From Cunninghamia lanceolata (Eukaryota > Streptophyta > Pinopsida > Cupressales > Cupressaceae): a stretch of DNA of 64,000 bases. Positions 10,600 to 24,010 of the stretch are shown in pieces. Location of the stretch: NCBI GenBank assembly GCA_027924645.1, contig BSBN01000242.1:4092001-4156000 (forward strand), in the 5' to 3' direction. Numbering within the stretch: position 1 is the stretch's first letter; each line of letters begins with the position of its first letter. Made by a program: the position numbers and the translations under genes. A model generated the notes under the pieces. It did not search any database and had not been told where the DNA came from. It was given only the letters and a program-made list of their open reading frames with translations.

Positions 10600-12391
10600 A
10601 TCTTATGTTTATGTCACAAGCTACTTGTGATCCTAATCTTCCATTGAGGAGTGCTTGTCTAAACACTAACTTGGTCACCAATCCAATAAGTCTGGGATCT
10701 ATCTCCATACTCATGTTGAAAACAACTTAGAGGATAATCAATATTATGACCATGATGTCCATGTAGCCAGCCAAGATTTTGCTAATAAGCGAGATAGTTA
10801 GGCTAATGTGGGAAATCCTACACCACTAGACGATATGATTAATAATGTGTTCATTAACAAGACATATGTATAATAGGTCTTGTAAGAAATTAATGCCAAG
10901 ATTGATTCAACTATTGTGATATCACATCTACCTCCTTTCCTACTTCTACCATCGATCCATCGTCTACTATTACCCCTTCCACCACCACTCATCCTCATAA
11001 TATTGCTACTACTAGTGTTCCATCACATAGTGATTATCCCTTCTCCAAATTCCCTCCTCAATAGGGCCTTCCTCCAAACTTCACCCCTCTTGAGATACTC
11101 ACCTCTCACATGATGTATTAAACCTCCATGCTCATCTCATCCACTGCTAGACCTAACTTATCACTACCCCTTTTAGTCAGTTCATCCCTACATCTTCTAC
11201 CCCATCTTATGCCATGTCTATCCCTTATTTTATATCTCTATCCACCTCCATGCATACCCTCAATTATCTTTCTGCTTCTATGCCTCTTCCCCACCCTATG
11301 GCCTCTTCCATCCCTCATACTTCCCACACCCACTTTTATACATACCATAGTGGCCCTCAACACTCCCTTGTTATTCTTTCATGTTCCACCCTACATGCAC
11401 TAATTCATAAGACAAATCAAGTTGATAAAAGAGTGGATGCAATACCTAATGGGAAAAACAATGAGGAATTCAAAGATGTTATACATACACCATAATATTA
11501 TGAGATTGTTGAACATCCTCTACCTATGGCCTTTGTGACACCCCATTTTTTATATATTATGATGAGGGTGATCTTAACACACATTTGATGTCATTTGTAA
11601 CTCAACATGTATAGATTCCCTTTATGAGGATTGACTATATTGGATAAATTATTTCCATGGACTCTTAAAGAATATGCTATCAAGTGGTTCTTTTCACCTC
11701 CTCAAGGATCTATTCACAAATTGATGATTTGACAAAGGTGTTCTTAAAGCAATCCATAGTTAATGTGGGACTTAGAGTTATAGTTTTTGATCTATTTAAG
11801 TGTGCTCAAGGATTAAATGAACACGTTAGTGACTTATACAATTTAATTCCTTATTCAATGAAATGATTTGTCCCTTACATGATTTCAAATTGCAAAACAT
11901 CTTTATTAAGGGATTGCTTAAACCAATTCTGGAGAATGTGTACCTAAATTATAGGCATGCATCTTTTTTAGACCTTTGTGAAAATATTAAAATTGTGGAA
12001 TCCAAGTTGTTATGAAGAGCTTTTTTCAAATGTGGATCATTAAGTTAAAAAAATTCATACCCTTCAAAGTATCAAAAGTCAAATAATCTTTTAAAGGCTA
12101 ATGGCACATGAAAATAAAGTTCATCAAGTTGCTAATACCTCTATTATTCCTCCATTCAAACCGAATGCTACTTGGAAGTTTACAAAGCTTCAAGAATACG
12201 TGGATGATGTTCTTTAGAGCTTACTGAGTGCTAATTTGATCACTCTTCCTCTCATTCATCCATTGGATCCCAACAAACTACATCCTAGGACATTCAATGA
12301 TCAAGCATTTTGTAATTTCCATATAGTTAAAGGCCATTACAATGAATTGTGAATGGGTCTTAATCATAAGGTATAAGACATTATTGTTAAC
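10600..12391 (+). pseudogene. Outer Gypsy element, gag relic (copy A)
   Basis: A plus-strand gag polyprotein, now broken by stops and frameshifts. A Pro/Ser/His-rich N-terminal region (about 10,900-11,450) is followed by a Retrotrans_gag-like part recognisable as WTLKEYAIKWFFS, FDDLTKVFLKQS and LFKCAQGLNEHVSDL (about 11,660-11,850), then LQNIFIKGLLKP and FLDLCENIKIVESKLL in other frames. Just before element A comes a degenerate zinc-finger-like stretch ending in LNHKV and DIIVN. The element A target site (TTAAC) lies in this codon run, and the frame resumes at 24,011 with SMIKVEVINRN. The Tat/Ogre-like side of Gypsy is my best guess for the lineage. Confidence 0.7.
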
Positions 12392-15300
12392 TATAACATC
12401 ACTATCCATAATGCTCAAGATTTAACTTAAGCATTCATCTTAATCAAGAGATTAGTTAACAACATGATTATGCAAATCAATTCTTAACCATAAAAAATCA
12501 TTATCTTTTCATCAATTAAGCATGTCATTCTAATTAGAATATAACAAACCTTACAATACAATAATCATTTGCAAATCTTTAGTGAGTAGCCATCACTAAT
12601 CATGTACAAGTTATGCCCAAGGCATCATAAATCAATTCATATATTACAATAGACCATCTGGTCATAAATGCAAACACTCTATCTGGAACCAATGACATCT
12701 ATCTCCATAAGCCTCAGCTTGTCTCATGCTTGGGAAGGAGAGCATCATCCTAGTGATTTTCCACCAACCACGAACCTACGGTCCCCCACTCAACTTCCAA
12801 ACTTGAAGTGGCTCTGCCCTTCACGAAAAGGTTAGCTATTAGGAACCCTTAGGTTAGTCATACGAGTATCTAGTGTTGTGTCCTTCCTAATGTCTCACGG
12901 TCACACAACACACTACTAGAGACACTAGGCCATCTGGAGCACTATGGACTGACAATGCATGCAGAGATGGATGCATTACTTTGGTCAAAGATTTATATAC
13001 ATAAATGTTACACATTGAACATTGTCATATGTCCACCACCCTGACTTAACTTATAAGCTGTCATGTCCTACAGTAAGTTCAAATCAACCTTTCTCTCTAG
13101 GTCTAGATTAAATGGGATCAATTTGATTCTTTGCCCATGTTAGGACACTCGACTCCCATCATGGTTTGGTTATGACTAAAAAGTTTATTTTCATAACATG
13201 GAACTTGTGACTCCTCATCACCTTGTTCCACTATGAAAGTCATATCAAAATTGACCATTCTTGGTCTAGTATAAGTAGGATTCGATGCATTTAAGTCCAA
13301 TCCTTGGACACTGGATTGTTATTTCGAAAACCATACTTAGGTTCTTGGTTTCAAAAACACTCGGTTACTAGTGACTCCAGGTCACATTATCCCATTTTCT
13401 AGAATAATGAATACAATCTTGCTTTCAATTCTCACCCTACTCGGTCAATGTTTACCTTGTTTTCCTATTGTCATGGTTAAAAGAAACCAATCCATAATAA
13501 AAGAAAAGGCTCAAATCATAGTATCTTTTAAAAGTTCATAAAGACTCATAGAGTCAAAGCCCTCTAATCTCTTCTCTAGAATATTTTATAAAGTCAATAT
13601 AAAAACATAACTTCCATTTATATAGTCAGCTTTCATCTCATATAAGACCACTAGCTTATAATAAAACTAGGGTAGATTCTAATATTGAAAGGTATATCAA
13701 GACTTTACTTCATAATGAAGGCAAGATTGAAGTCTCGGTTGTCATGATTGTATTACTATGATAGTGTAAGAATAGTATTCTATTATTCTCCTCGAAGAGT
13801 TATCATGTTCACATAACATGTATATTTATTGATAGCCATTCGATTCTTGTCAACTTTTCTATCGAATTGGTAGAATAAGGTTTCGAGTGTAGTAGCATGA
13901 CCCATTTTATCTTGGGTTTACTGTGTTTAAAGTAATCATGGTTGTGGCCATCAGAAATAATGATGAGGACTGTTCAACAAGTCAATACCACCATTATTCA
14001 TTCATTACAGAATGTTGCCCTTTCGGGCTCATTTGCATATACAGATTTGCAAGAGTTAACAACTGGTAATCATAAAGATATAAGACATCATTAAAGATGT
14101 ATGGCACATAATGTATGGCGCATAGGAACAAATAATACTTGTAGGTGCTCATGCATGCAATCCCACGTAAGGATTATGGCCTCAAGCTGGCCAAGCACCA
14201 CAAAAGAGCAACAGTTTCAAAGTATCATGAATTATATTTCATTTAGGGCTCCAAGAGCCTTCGACTACTCTTAACATTCATCGATATGCATAAATAAATA
14301 TACAATCTCAACTCTGTACATTAAAAGCAAAGTATTTCTTAATCTTTATAGTCAGTAATGCCGACGTCACTTTTAGATGAAAGGAAGTTATACTATATTG
14401 CAGTCAATATATCATATGAGATGAGGGCTCTAAATTAAAGATACTTGAATATATTTCACAAAGTTAAAGATGTAGGTTGCAGAGCTTGAACTATTCTAGC
14501 TAATCTAGTCATTCTCTCTGACTGTAATTCTCTACAACAAGAGAATGTAGCTCCTCGGTGTTCGCCACCTGCACACCCACTTCTCTCTCAAAGTTTAACA
14601 CTAGAAAATAATAACCAGAACTACCCAGACTCCAACTAAGCCCTTACATAAGACACCAAGATGGTATTTGGTAACTAACCAAAGCATACTTTGTGCATGC
14701 GATTTGGGCTTGCCACCTAGCGGGTTCTTTAGATCCACACAACCCACTCATCCTATCATCTCTCCTTTCCCACTCCTCGTGAGTTTAAGGATATCGATGA
14801 GGTAAGAATAAGATAAGATAAGATAGTTATTCACATAGTCAAGAGTTATTAACATTGACCTCTAAAGGGGTCCATATATATATAAAAATATGAACACCCT
14901 CAACTAATAACATGGGTCGAAGAACTATTAAAATATGCAAAATCATCATAAAGATGAAAGCAAAAGATATCACATGAAAATCTTAGGGCAATCGAGGTCG
15001 AGTAATACTCCCCCATCAATAACGGTAAACTTTAGTCGATTGACTAGAAAATAAAGAAATAATATCCCTATTTAAGAATAGGATAATGAGAGATCTCACC
15101 GACTCTTAACTCGACTATCATATGACTTGAGACATTGTTCCAAGAACATCGTCTAGTTGTTAAAGCAACATTGACAAAATAAATCACAAGGATAGAATTA
15201 CAAAAAAGGAAGACATGACTCATGACAAATTACAAGGGATTTAGAAGGACATGGAAACTAATACTCAGATGACTAATCAACCTTGTTTACTCGACATCTA

Positions 15301-15573
15301 ATCTTTCCTCCAAGATGATACCCTCCCTTCTTCGAAGGTCATTAAATTTTCCTGTTCACACTCGGGACCACAAAATCATGATCAGTGCATCATAATCATA
15401 TCTCATACTATAAAGTAATTAATGTTCAAAACTAATTAACATCAATCATTATCATCATTAGCAATGATCAATTCAGATATTTCCACAATATCAAATCAGT
15501 TAACTATGACTAATCCTCCCGATTATCATGCAAAATTAATGATTAAGTCTAATTGTAAGTTGTTGATGTAGCA
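12392..15573 (-). repeat. 3' LTR of element A
   Basis: About 3.2 kb, matching 20,956-24,010 throughout. The inner edge reads TGATGTAGCA on the plus strand; the outer edge reads TATAACATCAC where the intact LTR has TGTAACATCAC, so the terminal dinucleotide is mutated. Small open frames inside it are not genes. Confidence 0.92.
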
Positions 15574-15575
15574 TA

Positions 15576-15586
15576 TCTCCACCCAT
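15576..15586 (-). promoter_or_regulatory. Polypurine tract of element A
   Basis: On the minus strand ATGGGTGGAGA sits two bases before the 3' LTR. The matching site in element B is the cleaner ATGGGGGAGA, so this copy carries a pyrimidine interruption. Confidence 0.75.
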
Positions 15587-15660
15587 AATAATCATTGTCC
15601 CCGATGATTAATTGTCTTAAAAGTTAATCAACATAAGAAGAAAATGTTTCAAGAACATAA

Positions 15661-16900
15661 TCAATAAATGTTTCGAAAAAGATGAGGAAATCTAGCATGA
15701 AAGTCATCATAATTTTCCTAGGTGGCATTTTCCTCTGCATATTGGTTCCACTGGACCTTGCATTGTGTTAATTCCTTGTTATGTTAGTGTAGCTTATGTG
15801 TTTCAAGCACCTTGATGGGCTCGATCACCACCACTCTTAGGTCTTTCACCTATAGGGTATTCCAAACAAGCATTGGAATTTGATTATCAACATAATTAAA
15901 CTTTTTCAAACATGAAACATGAAACACATTATGCATCAGGGCAAGTGCTAGCAGTAGAGCAATTATGTATGCTACTTGGTTGACTTCCTCAAGAACTTCG
16001 AAAGGACCCACGTATCTAGGTGCTAGTTTAGACATCTTTCCAAATTTAATGGAACTTTATGAGGTTTTACCCTTAGGAGCACTTTCTCTTCTACTGTGAA
16101 ACAACTTTCAATACGCTTTGCATCCGCATAACTCTTTTACCTATCATTGGCTTCCACTAGCCTTCTTTGAATCAGATGGACTTGTTCTTCCATCTCTAAT
16201 AGCATTTCTAGACCAAGGCTAACCCTATCTTCTAGCTTATCCCAGCTTATAGGGCTTCAACACTTCTGTCCATATAATGCTTCAAATGGAGCCATCGTAA
16301 TAGCTGAATGATAAGAATTATTGTAGGTGAATTCCACCAAAGGAAGATAATCATCCCATTTGTATTGTTGATCCATGCAGTACATCCTCAATAAGTCCTC
16401 CAACACTTGGTTCACCCTCTTAGTTTGTTCACCCATCTCAGGATGATAAGCAAATCTTATTTCAACTGAGTACCTAGTGAAGAGAACAAGGTTTGCCAAA
16501 ATCTTGATGTCATCTGTGCATCCCTATCTGAGACAATCTTCTCAAGAATGCCATGCAATCTAAAAATCTCTTGAACAAATTTTTGAGCAATAATGGGTGC
16601 CCCATCTATCAAGTTTCTAGGTATAAAATGAGTGGCTTTGGTGAGTCTATCCACCACAACCAAGATAGCATTGTGCCTATTCCTTGACATAGGAAGCTCA
16701 TGCGCAAAGTCCATACTTATAATTTGCCATTTTCACTTAGGAATTTCATGAGGGAATAAGAGCCCTGTTGGGTGATGGTGTTCCGCCTTCACCCTCTGGC
16801 ATTCAACACATGTAGCTACAAAATTTGTAGCATCCCTCTTCATTACTTTCTAGAGATATAATGGTTTCACATCAATAAGTAACTTTGTTACTCCTGGATG
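15661..16900 (-). pseudogene. Element A integrase with chromodomain-type tail
   Basis: The pieces read, in order, the end of the zinc-binding region (CVECQRVKAEHHH), the core start SMDFAHELPMS, RNRHNAILVVVDRLTKATHF, the second acidic site SDRDAQMTSRFW, and the third region HPEMGEQTKRVNQVLEDLL. In the last region the catalytic glutamate of the usual TERVNQ motif is lysine, so the enzyme is dead even apart from stops. The C-terminal part (15,850-16,035) reads [16 protein letters not shown] and [13 protein letters not shown], the tail that precedes a chromodomain in Tekay-like elements. Frames shift at about 16,480 and 16,200. Confidence 0.88.
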
Positions 16901-17099
16901 CCTAGAATATGGTGCAGAGTAAACCTCCTTCCATACCATACTCCTTAACTCTGCTAAGTTAGGTACATACATCCTTCCCTTAAACCTTAATAACTCATCT
17001 GGTTCAAGCTTGAATCCTTCATATCTTGAATTCTGGGGGTTTTCTTCAAGGGCTTGTTTTACCTTCTCATAAAATCATCTCCCTTAGATTTTTGTAACA

Positions 17100-18560
17100 C
17101 CTTATTCCTAAAATTAGAATGTAAAGAGATCATGGAGGAGATGTGCCTTCTCCTACTCAAAGCATCTACCACCCAATTTTATTTTCCTTGTATATATATT
17201 TAATCTTGAAATCATAATCCGAGATGAATTCCAACGACCTTCTTTGATGAGCATTAAGATGGGGTTCAATGAACAAATATTTGAGTCCTTGGGGATCTAT
17301 TTTCAACTCAAAAGGTTTCCCAAGCAGATAATGTCTCCACATTTGAAGTGCATGAATAACTACTACAAGTTCCAAATCATGTGGGGCATAATTTTGTTCA
17401 TAGTTTTTCATCTTACGTGATTCATACGTGATGACATGTCCATCCTGGACTAGTACACCACCTAAGCCTTCCCTTGAGGCATTGGTAATGACTACAAATT
17501 AACCCACTGGGTCAGGTACTTTCAATATTGGTGCTGAAGTCAATTTTTCCTTTAGTAGGTCAAAGGCCTCCTGGAACTTTGCTAACCACTCAAACTTCTT
17601 GCCCTTTCTTTGCAAGAAAGCTATAGGATATGCAATTTTAGAGAAGTTTTTCACGAACTTCCTGTAATATCTAGCAAGGCCCATGAAACTTCGGACCTCA
17701 TGAACATTCTTTGGTTCTAGCCATGCCAAAATAACTTTAATTTTAGCTAGGTCCACAGCTATTCCCTTAGTTGAAATTATGTGGCCCAAATATTGTACTT
17801 CCTTCTGAAAGAAAGTACACTTCGAGAGCTTGTTGTATAGTTTATGCTCTCTCAACCTCTAGAGAACAATTCTCAAATGTTGTAAATGCTCTTCCTCATT
17901 TTTAGAATAAATCAAAATGTCATCAAGAAACACTAAAACAAACTTGTCTAGAAAGTCCCTGAACACACTATTTATAAGATTCATAAATGTCGGCGACGTA
18001 TTTGTTAATCCAAAAGGTAGGACATTGAATTCATAATGTCCATACATGGTTCTAAAGGATGTCTTATGGATGTACTCATCCTTCAACCTCAATTGGTGAT
18101 ATCCAGATCAAAGATCAATCTTGGAAAATACTATTGTACCCCTCATCTGATTGACAGATCATCAATGCAAGGTAAAGGGTATTTGTTCTTAATGGTGGCT
18201 TTGTTCAACATGCGGTAATCTATGCACAACTATAAAGTGCCATCTTTCTTTTTCACAAAAATGACTGGCGCTCTCCATGGTGACACACTGGGTCTAATTA
18301 TCCCTTTATCTAACAGCTCTTGTAGTTGAGCTTTTAACTCCATTAGTTATGTAGTGGTTAATTTGTAGGGGGCTTTAGAAATAGGCTCTAACCCAAGAAT
18401 AATACCAATGGGGAAATCAAAGGCTCTTTTAGGAAGTAACCCCAGTAGTTCATCCAGAAATATGTCCTCAAAGTCTCTAAGGAATGGATACCTATCCATA
18501 TCTGATCTTTTCTAACTTATGGACTCCTTCATCCCAACTTCATTAAGTTTCTGGGATTCA
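17100..18560 (-). pseudogene. Element A reverse transcriptase and RNase H
   Basis: The RT begins with [19 protein letters not shown] and [17 protein letters not shown] (18,200-18,350), then [20 protein letters not shown] and the polymerase site [11 protein letters not shown] (17,859-18,092). The thumb and connection follow: YLGHIISTKGIAVD, MGLARYYRKFVKNFSK. The RNase H part (17,166-17,411) reads NYAPHDLELVVVIHALQMWRH and FISDYDFKIKY. Stops split the domains, for example at 18,093 and 17,856. In the active enzyme this makes cDNA from the element RNA in cytoplasmic particles. Confidence 0.9.
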
Positions 18561-18583
18561 TAAAACATTAAGTCATCTTGGAA

Positions 18584-19246
18584 TTAAATTTCCTCAGTCT
18601 CATCTAGTTTTCCCATTTTGACAGCAAAAAGTTGGCATCTTTTCCTTTGGGCTCTTTTTATTTGCAAGGTAGAAATTTGCCTTAATTTGACTTCCCTAGG
18701 TTTCCCTTGGAGAAAGACTTTGTTTCCAAAATCATCCAGACACTCTACTATTTTGGCATAACAATCCACTTTGGCTCAATGTCTCCAAAGCCAATTTATC
18801 CCTAGGATGACATCATACGAGCCTAGTGGGGCTACATAAAGATTTACTTCCATGGAGAAGCTTGGAAGTTTAACCCTAGCCTCAAACAGGCATTGCTCTA
18901 CCTGAGCCTTGGTATGATTTGCATATTCTACAGACCAAGTGTTTTCCATGAATCCTGCCTTTCTAGGAATTTTATTTACAATTTTAGGGGAAACAAAGCA
19001 TTCTATAGGACCAGTATCAATCAAGACTGAAATCAGAGTTCTAAATAAAATACATGTTGTCTCAATGAGAGTTATTTGGTACTCAGCTTGCCGATTGTCC
19101 AAGGCTACATAGATGCGTTGTTGGAACGCCACTTGCTGAGAAGGTAAATGGTTTCCTCTTAGTTGTGCTCCTTGTGCTTTGTTGGGACACTGATTGGCAT
19201 AGTGATCTCCGCCACAAGTGTAGCATCCACTTGTACTGGTCCTCAC
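18584..19246 (-). pseudogene. Element A zinc knuckle and aspartic protease
   Basis: A CCHC-type knuckle, CYTCGGDHYANQC (C-x2-C-x3-H-x4-C), marks the end of gag. The protease follows with LIDTGP (active-site D-T-G), CFVSPKIVNKIPRKAG and the late motif GSYDVILGINWLWRH. This matches the retropepsin of plant chromoviruses. A stop at 18,776 separates it from the linker to RT (18,584-18,769). Confidence 0.85.
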
Positions 19247-19251
19247 CTCTC

Positions 19252-20250
19252 CTAAGGTTTACCAAAATTATCTGCATTCTTCATGGAGTGATTATTCCCC
19301 TTTTTCTCTCCCTTGGACTTAGTTTGTTTATTCTTGGCCCCTTTGTCATTTTTCTCAGTATATTCCTGTTTATTTCCCTTTTTCTTAAAGGACTGAGAAG
19401 ATTGAGACCAATTATATCTCTTTCGATTTCTTTCCCTATAAGCCGACATAGCCTTTAGTTTTTGTTCTTGCTTGATGGCCTTCTCGTAGACCTGGTCCAT
19501 AGTGGTAGGACCATGAACATCAACCTCGCCCCCAATTTGGGCGTTTAACCCCATTATAAACTTTTGAATGTGAAATCTCTCATCCTGTTGGTACTGTGGC
19601 ACATACTTAAGCAAGCAGGTGAATTTTTCCCAATATTCATATACCGACAAATCGGCCTGCTTCAGATTCTGAAAATCTATGAGTTTTTTTATCATAAAAC
19701 AACTACAATAACCATCTTTGTCTAAAGATTTCCATGAATATGTCCCAAGTAAGGCTTGTAGACCTCAAGTCCAGTTCCATCTTTTTATTCATCCACCACG
19801 TGGGTTCTTCACCTGCTAGCTAGTATGCTCCCCATACCACCTTTGTGATTTCATTATAGTTTCTGATTTCAAAATACTCTATTTTGATAAGCCATGCCTC
19901 CATGGCATCTCTGCTTATGGATCCATCAAATTTAGGGGGCATGACCTTTTTCATGTCATGAGATAGTTCCATAGCCATAAGGCTCCTCTTATCCCCTTCA
20001 TATCTATCCTGGGAGTTGTTTTCCCCATGCTCACTTTGGGTGGTGTCATTATGACATTCTCCATCATCACCCACATCATAAGCACCCCGCCTAGCTTCTC
20101 GTCAACCTCTTACTTCCTATTCAAAAGTTTCTACCCTCGTCCTTGTTTTTTTCAACAAAGTCAAGATCTGGTCTAACTTAGACTTAGATTTCCCTAAAGG
20201 TGCTCCTTCATCCTAGCTATCCCCCATTCTGGTTCTAATCTAAACCTTTG
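19252..20250 (-). pseudogene. Element A gag
   Basis: The N-terminal part (20,074-19,820) has an acidic leader and the stretch MPPKFDGSISRDAMEAWLIK, typical of the start of a Retrotrans_gag domain. The central part (19,695-19,252) carries YEYWEKFTCLLKYVPQYQQD and FIMGLNAQIGGEVDVHGP and ends in a Lys/Asn-rich nucleic-acid-binding tail. A frameshift or stop between 19,820 and 19,695 breaks the protein. The tail leads into the zinc knuckle of the neighbouring entry. Confidence 0.85.
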
Positions 20251-20255
20251 TTGCA

Positions 20256-20941
20256 ATCTACTTCTTCCTAAAGTTTATAGGTTAATCACATATTAGTTTT
20301 TCCATGCCATTTAACTCATTCATTTTACAAATCTATTCACATTCATGTAATCTTTAACAAGGAAAGATTGTCAAAATCGCCATTGCATTGCAGTTTCCAT
20401 TGGATTGTATATAATCCACCAAAATTACAAAATTGTATTTACACATTGCTACTGCAAGTCATTTACAAACTGGGATAACTTCCCATGTTCACATTTTCTT
20501 TTCAGTCTTAGGAGGGGAGGATACACATTGGTACCCCTTCTCAATCTCCTTAAGTACATTACAAACTTTAGGGATATTTCCCTCAGGTGGTGCTTTAGGG
20601 GCAGAGGGTGTTTCTGATGCATCAGTAGATTTAGGGGCAGCCATCCTTTCTGCTTTCCTAACTCCTGCTTGATGCGTTTCATGACATCAGTGAAGGTTTC
20701 CTCATCAGTTAACCATGCTCCTACCAGGTAGCCAGTCTGTTCAAGTTTCTTCATCCTCGAGGCTCGTTCCTTCAAGATCTTTTGTTGTCATAAAAAAACG
20801 TCCATGTTCCGTTACCTTCTTTCGAGGTGTTGTTCTAAATATTACCATTCTGGCATAGAACATCCAAACATTAGCACACTTAATGTTGGACACCAATAAT
20901 CATCAGTAGTGAGCTCATAGGTCCATGTATTGAACCTGGTA
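20256..20941 (-). other. Element A leader between PBS and gag
   Basis: The untranslated leader of element A. It holds a 108-codon minus-strand open frame (20,775-20,449) with a charged, possibly helical start (KERASRMKKLEQTGYLVGAW) and no recognised domain. It may be a gag N-terminal piece or chance. Confidence 0.4.
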
Positions 20942-20953
20942 GCTCTGATACCA
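20942..20953 (-). promoter_or_regulatory. Primer binding site of element A (initiator tRNA-Met)
   Basis: On the minus strand TGGTATCAGAGC follows the 5' LTR after two bases. It is the standard complement of the 3' end of plant initiator methionine tRNA. Confidence 0.95.
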
Positions 20954-20955
20954 TA

Positions 20956-23900
20956 TGTAACATCACTATCCATAATGCTCATGATTAACTTAAACATTCA
21001 TCTTAATCAAGAGATTAGTTAACAACATGATTTATGCAAATCAATTATTAACCATAAAGAATCATTATATTTTCATCAATTAAGCATGTCATTCTAATTA
21101 GAATATAACAAAGCTTACAATACAATAATCATTTACAAATCTTTAGTGAGTAGCCATCACTAATCATGTACAAGTTATGCCCAAGGCATCATAAATCAAT
21201 TCATATATTACAATAGACCATCTGGTCATAAATGCAAACATTGTATCTGGAACCAATGACATTTGTATCCATGAGCCTCGACTTGTCTCATGCTTAGGAA
21301 GTAGAGCATCATCCTGGTGCTTTTCCACCAACCACGGACCTGCGGTCCCCCACTCAACTTCCAAACTTGAAGTGGCCCTACCCTTCACGAAAAGGTTAGA
21401 TATTAGGAACCCTTAGGTTAGCCATCTAAGTATCTAGTGTTGTGTCCTTCCTAATGTCTCATGGTCACAAAACTATAGATCCACTCTAACTATGTATGAC
21501 ACTACTAGAGACGCCAAGCCATCTGAAGCATTATGGACCGACAATGCATGCAGAGACGGATGCATTACTTTGGACAAAGATTTACATACATAAACATTAT
21601 GCATTGAATGTTGTCATATGTCCACCACCCTGACTCGACTTATAAGCTATCATGTCCTACAGTAAGTTCAAATTGACCTTTCTCTCTAGGTCTAGAATAA
21701 ACAGGATCAATTTGATTCTTTGCCCATGTCAGGACACTCGACTCCCATCATGGTTTGGTTACGACTAAAAAGGTTATTTTCATAACCATACTTAGGTTCT
21801 TGGTTTCATAAACACTTGGTTACTAGTGACTCCACAGCACATTATCTCGTTTACTAGAATAATGAATACAATCTTGCTTTCAACTCTCACCCTACTCGGT
21901 CAATGTTTACCTTATTTTCCTATTGTCATGGTTAAAAGAAACCAGTCCATAATCATAGTATCTTTTAAAAGGTCATAAAGAATCATATAGTCGAACCCCT
22001 CTAAGATCTTCTCTAAAATCTTTCATAAAGTCAATATAAAAACATAACTGCCATTTATATAGTCAACATTCATCTCATTTAAGACCACTAGCCTATAATT
22101 AAACTCTAGGTAGATTCTAATATCGAAAGGTATAGCAAGAATTTACTTCATAATGAAGGCAAGATCGAAGTCTCGGCTATCATGATAGCATTACTATGAC
22201 AGTGTAATAATAGTATTCTATTACTCTCCTTGAAGAGCTATCATGTTCACATAACATGTATATTTATTGATAGCCATTCAATTCTTGTCAACTTTTCTAT
22301 CGAATTGGCAGAATAAGGTTTCGAGTGCAGTATCACAACATAGTTTATCTTGGGTTTACTATGTTTAAAGTAATCATGGTTGTGGCCATTTGAAATAATG
22401 GTGAGGATTGTTCAACAGGTTGATACCACCATTATTCATTCATTACAGAATGTTGCCTTTTTGGGCTCATTTGCATATATAGATTTGCAAGAGTTAACAA
22501 CTAGTAATCATAAAGATATAAGACATCATTAAAGATGTATGGAGCATAATGTATGGCACATAGGAAGAGCTAAAAATTGTGGGTTCTCATGCATGCAATC
22601 CCACGTAAGGTTTATGGCCTCAAGCTGGTCGAGTGCCACAAAAAAGCAACAGTTTCAAAGTATCATGAATTATATTTCATTTGGGGCTCCAAGAGCCTTC
22701 GACTACTCTTAACATTCATCGATATGCATAAATAAATATACAGTCTCAACTCTGTATATTAAAACAAAGTATTTCTTAATCTTTATAGTCGGCAATGCCG
22801 ATGTTACTTTCAGATGAAAGGAAGTTATACTGTATTACAGTCAATATATCATATTAGCTGAGGGCTCTAAATTAAAGATACCTAAATATATTTCACAGAG
22901 TTAAAGATGTAGCTTGCAGATCTCAAACTCTTCCGGCTACTCTAGTCGTTCTCTCTGACTATAATTCTCTGCAAGAGAATGTAGCTCCCCGATGTTTGCC
23001 ACCCGCACACCCACTTCTCTCTTGAAGTCTACCACTAGAAAATAACAACCAGAACTACCCAGACTCCAACTAAGCCCTTCCATAAGACTCCAAGATGGCA
23101 TTCAGTAACTAGCCAAAGCATACTCTGTGCATGTGATATGGTCTTGCCACCTAGTGGGATCTTTTGATCCACGCAGCCCACTCAGCCTATCATCTCTCCT
23201 TTCCCACTCCTCATGGGTTTAAGGATATCGATGAGGTAAGAATAAGATAAGATAAGATAGTTATTTGCATAGTCAAGAGTTATTAATATTGACCTCTAAA
23301 GGGGTTTGTATATATATAAAAATATTAACACCCTCGACTAATAACATGGGTTGAAGAACTATTAAAATATGCAAAATCATCATAAAGATGAAAGCAAAAG
23401 ATATCACACTAAAATCTTAGGGAAATCGGGGTCGAGTAATACTCCCCCATCAACGACGGTAAACTTTAGTTGATTGACTAGAAAATAAAGAAATAATATC
23501 CCTATTTAAGAATAGGGTAATGAGAGATCTCATCGACTCTTAACTCGACTATCATACGACTTGAGGCATTGTTCCAAGAACGTTGTCTAGTCGTTAAAGC
23601 ACCATCGCTAAAACAACTCACAAGGATAGAATTACAAAGAAGGAAGACATGACTCATGACAACTTACAAGGGATTCGGAAGGACATGGAAACCGATACTC
23701 AGATGACTAATCAACCTTGTTTTCTTGACATCTAACCATTCCTCCAGGATGATACCCTCCTTCCTTCTTCGAAGGTCATTAACTTTTCCTGTTCGCACTC
23801 AGGACCACAAAATTATGATCAGTACATCATAATCATATCTCATAATATAAAGTAATTAATGTTCAAAACTAATTAACATCAATCATTAACATCATTAACA

Positions 23901-24010
23901 AAGATCAATTCAGATATTTCCACAATATCAAATTAGTTAACTATGACTAATCCTCTCGATTACAATGCAAAGTTAATGATTAAGTCTAATTGTAAGTTGG
24001 GGATGTAACA
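20956..24010 (-). repeat. 5' LTR of element A
   Basis: About 3.06 kb, running on the plus strand from TGTAACATCACTATCC to GGGGATGTAACA, with intact TG/CA ends. It matches 12,392-15,573, 28,131-31,358 and 56,923-59,852. It carries an AAGATA/AGATA short repeat near 23,240. Promoter and polyadenylation signals of the element should lie here but were not pinned down. Confidence 0.92.

Larger units (their letters stand above)
12392..24010 (-). mobile_element. Element A: chromodomain Ty3/Gypsy LTR retrotransposon, 11.6 kb
   Basis: A complete but inactive element on the minus strand: 5' LTR 20,956-24,010, PBS 20,942-20,953, gag, protease, RT, RNase H and integrase with a chromodomain-type C-terminus, PPT near 15,576-15,586, 3' LTR 12,392-15,573. 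Target duplication TTAAC (12,387-12,391) versus TTAAT (24,011-24,015). Domain order and integrase tail point to a Tekay/Del-like chromovirus. Long LTRs (over 3 kb) and several stops per domain show that it is old and cannot move on its own. Confidence 0.92.

Noticed and set aside
10916..11495. Leu/Pro/His-rich ORFs as separate genes
   Set aside because: They are frames over the low-complexity gag relic; the copy at 26,656-27,235 shows the same fragments.
13118..13300. ORFs in the long LTRs (also 21,164, 28,399 and 57,393)
   Set aside because: They lie in LTR sequence shared by four copies, are short and have no domain.
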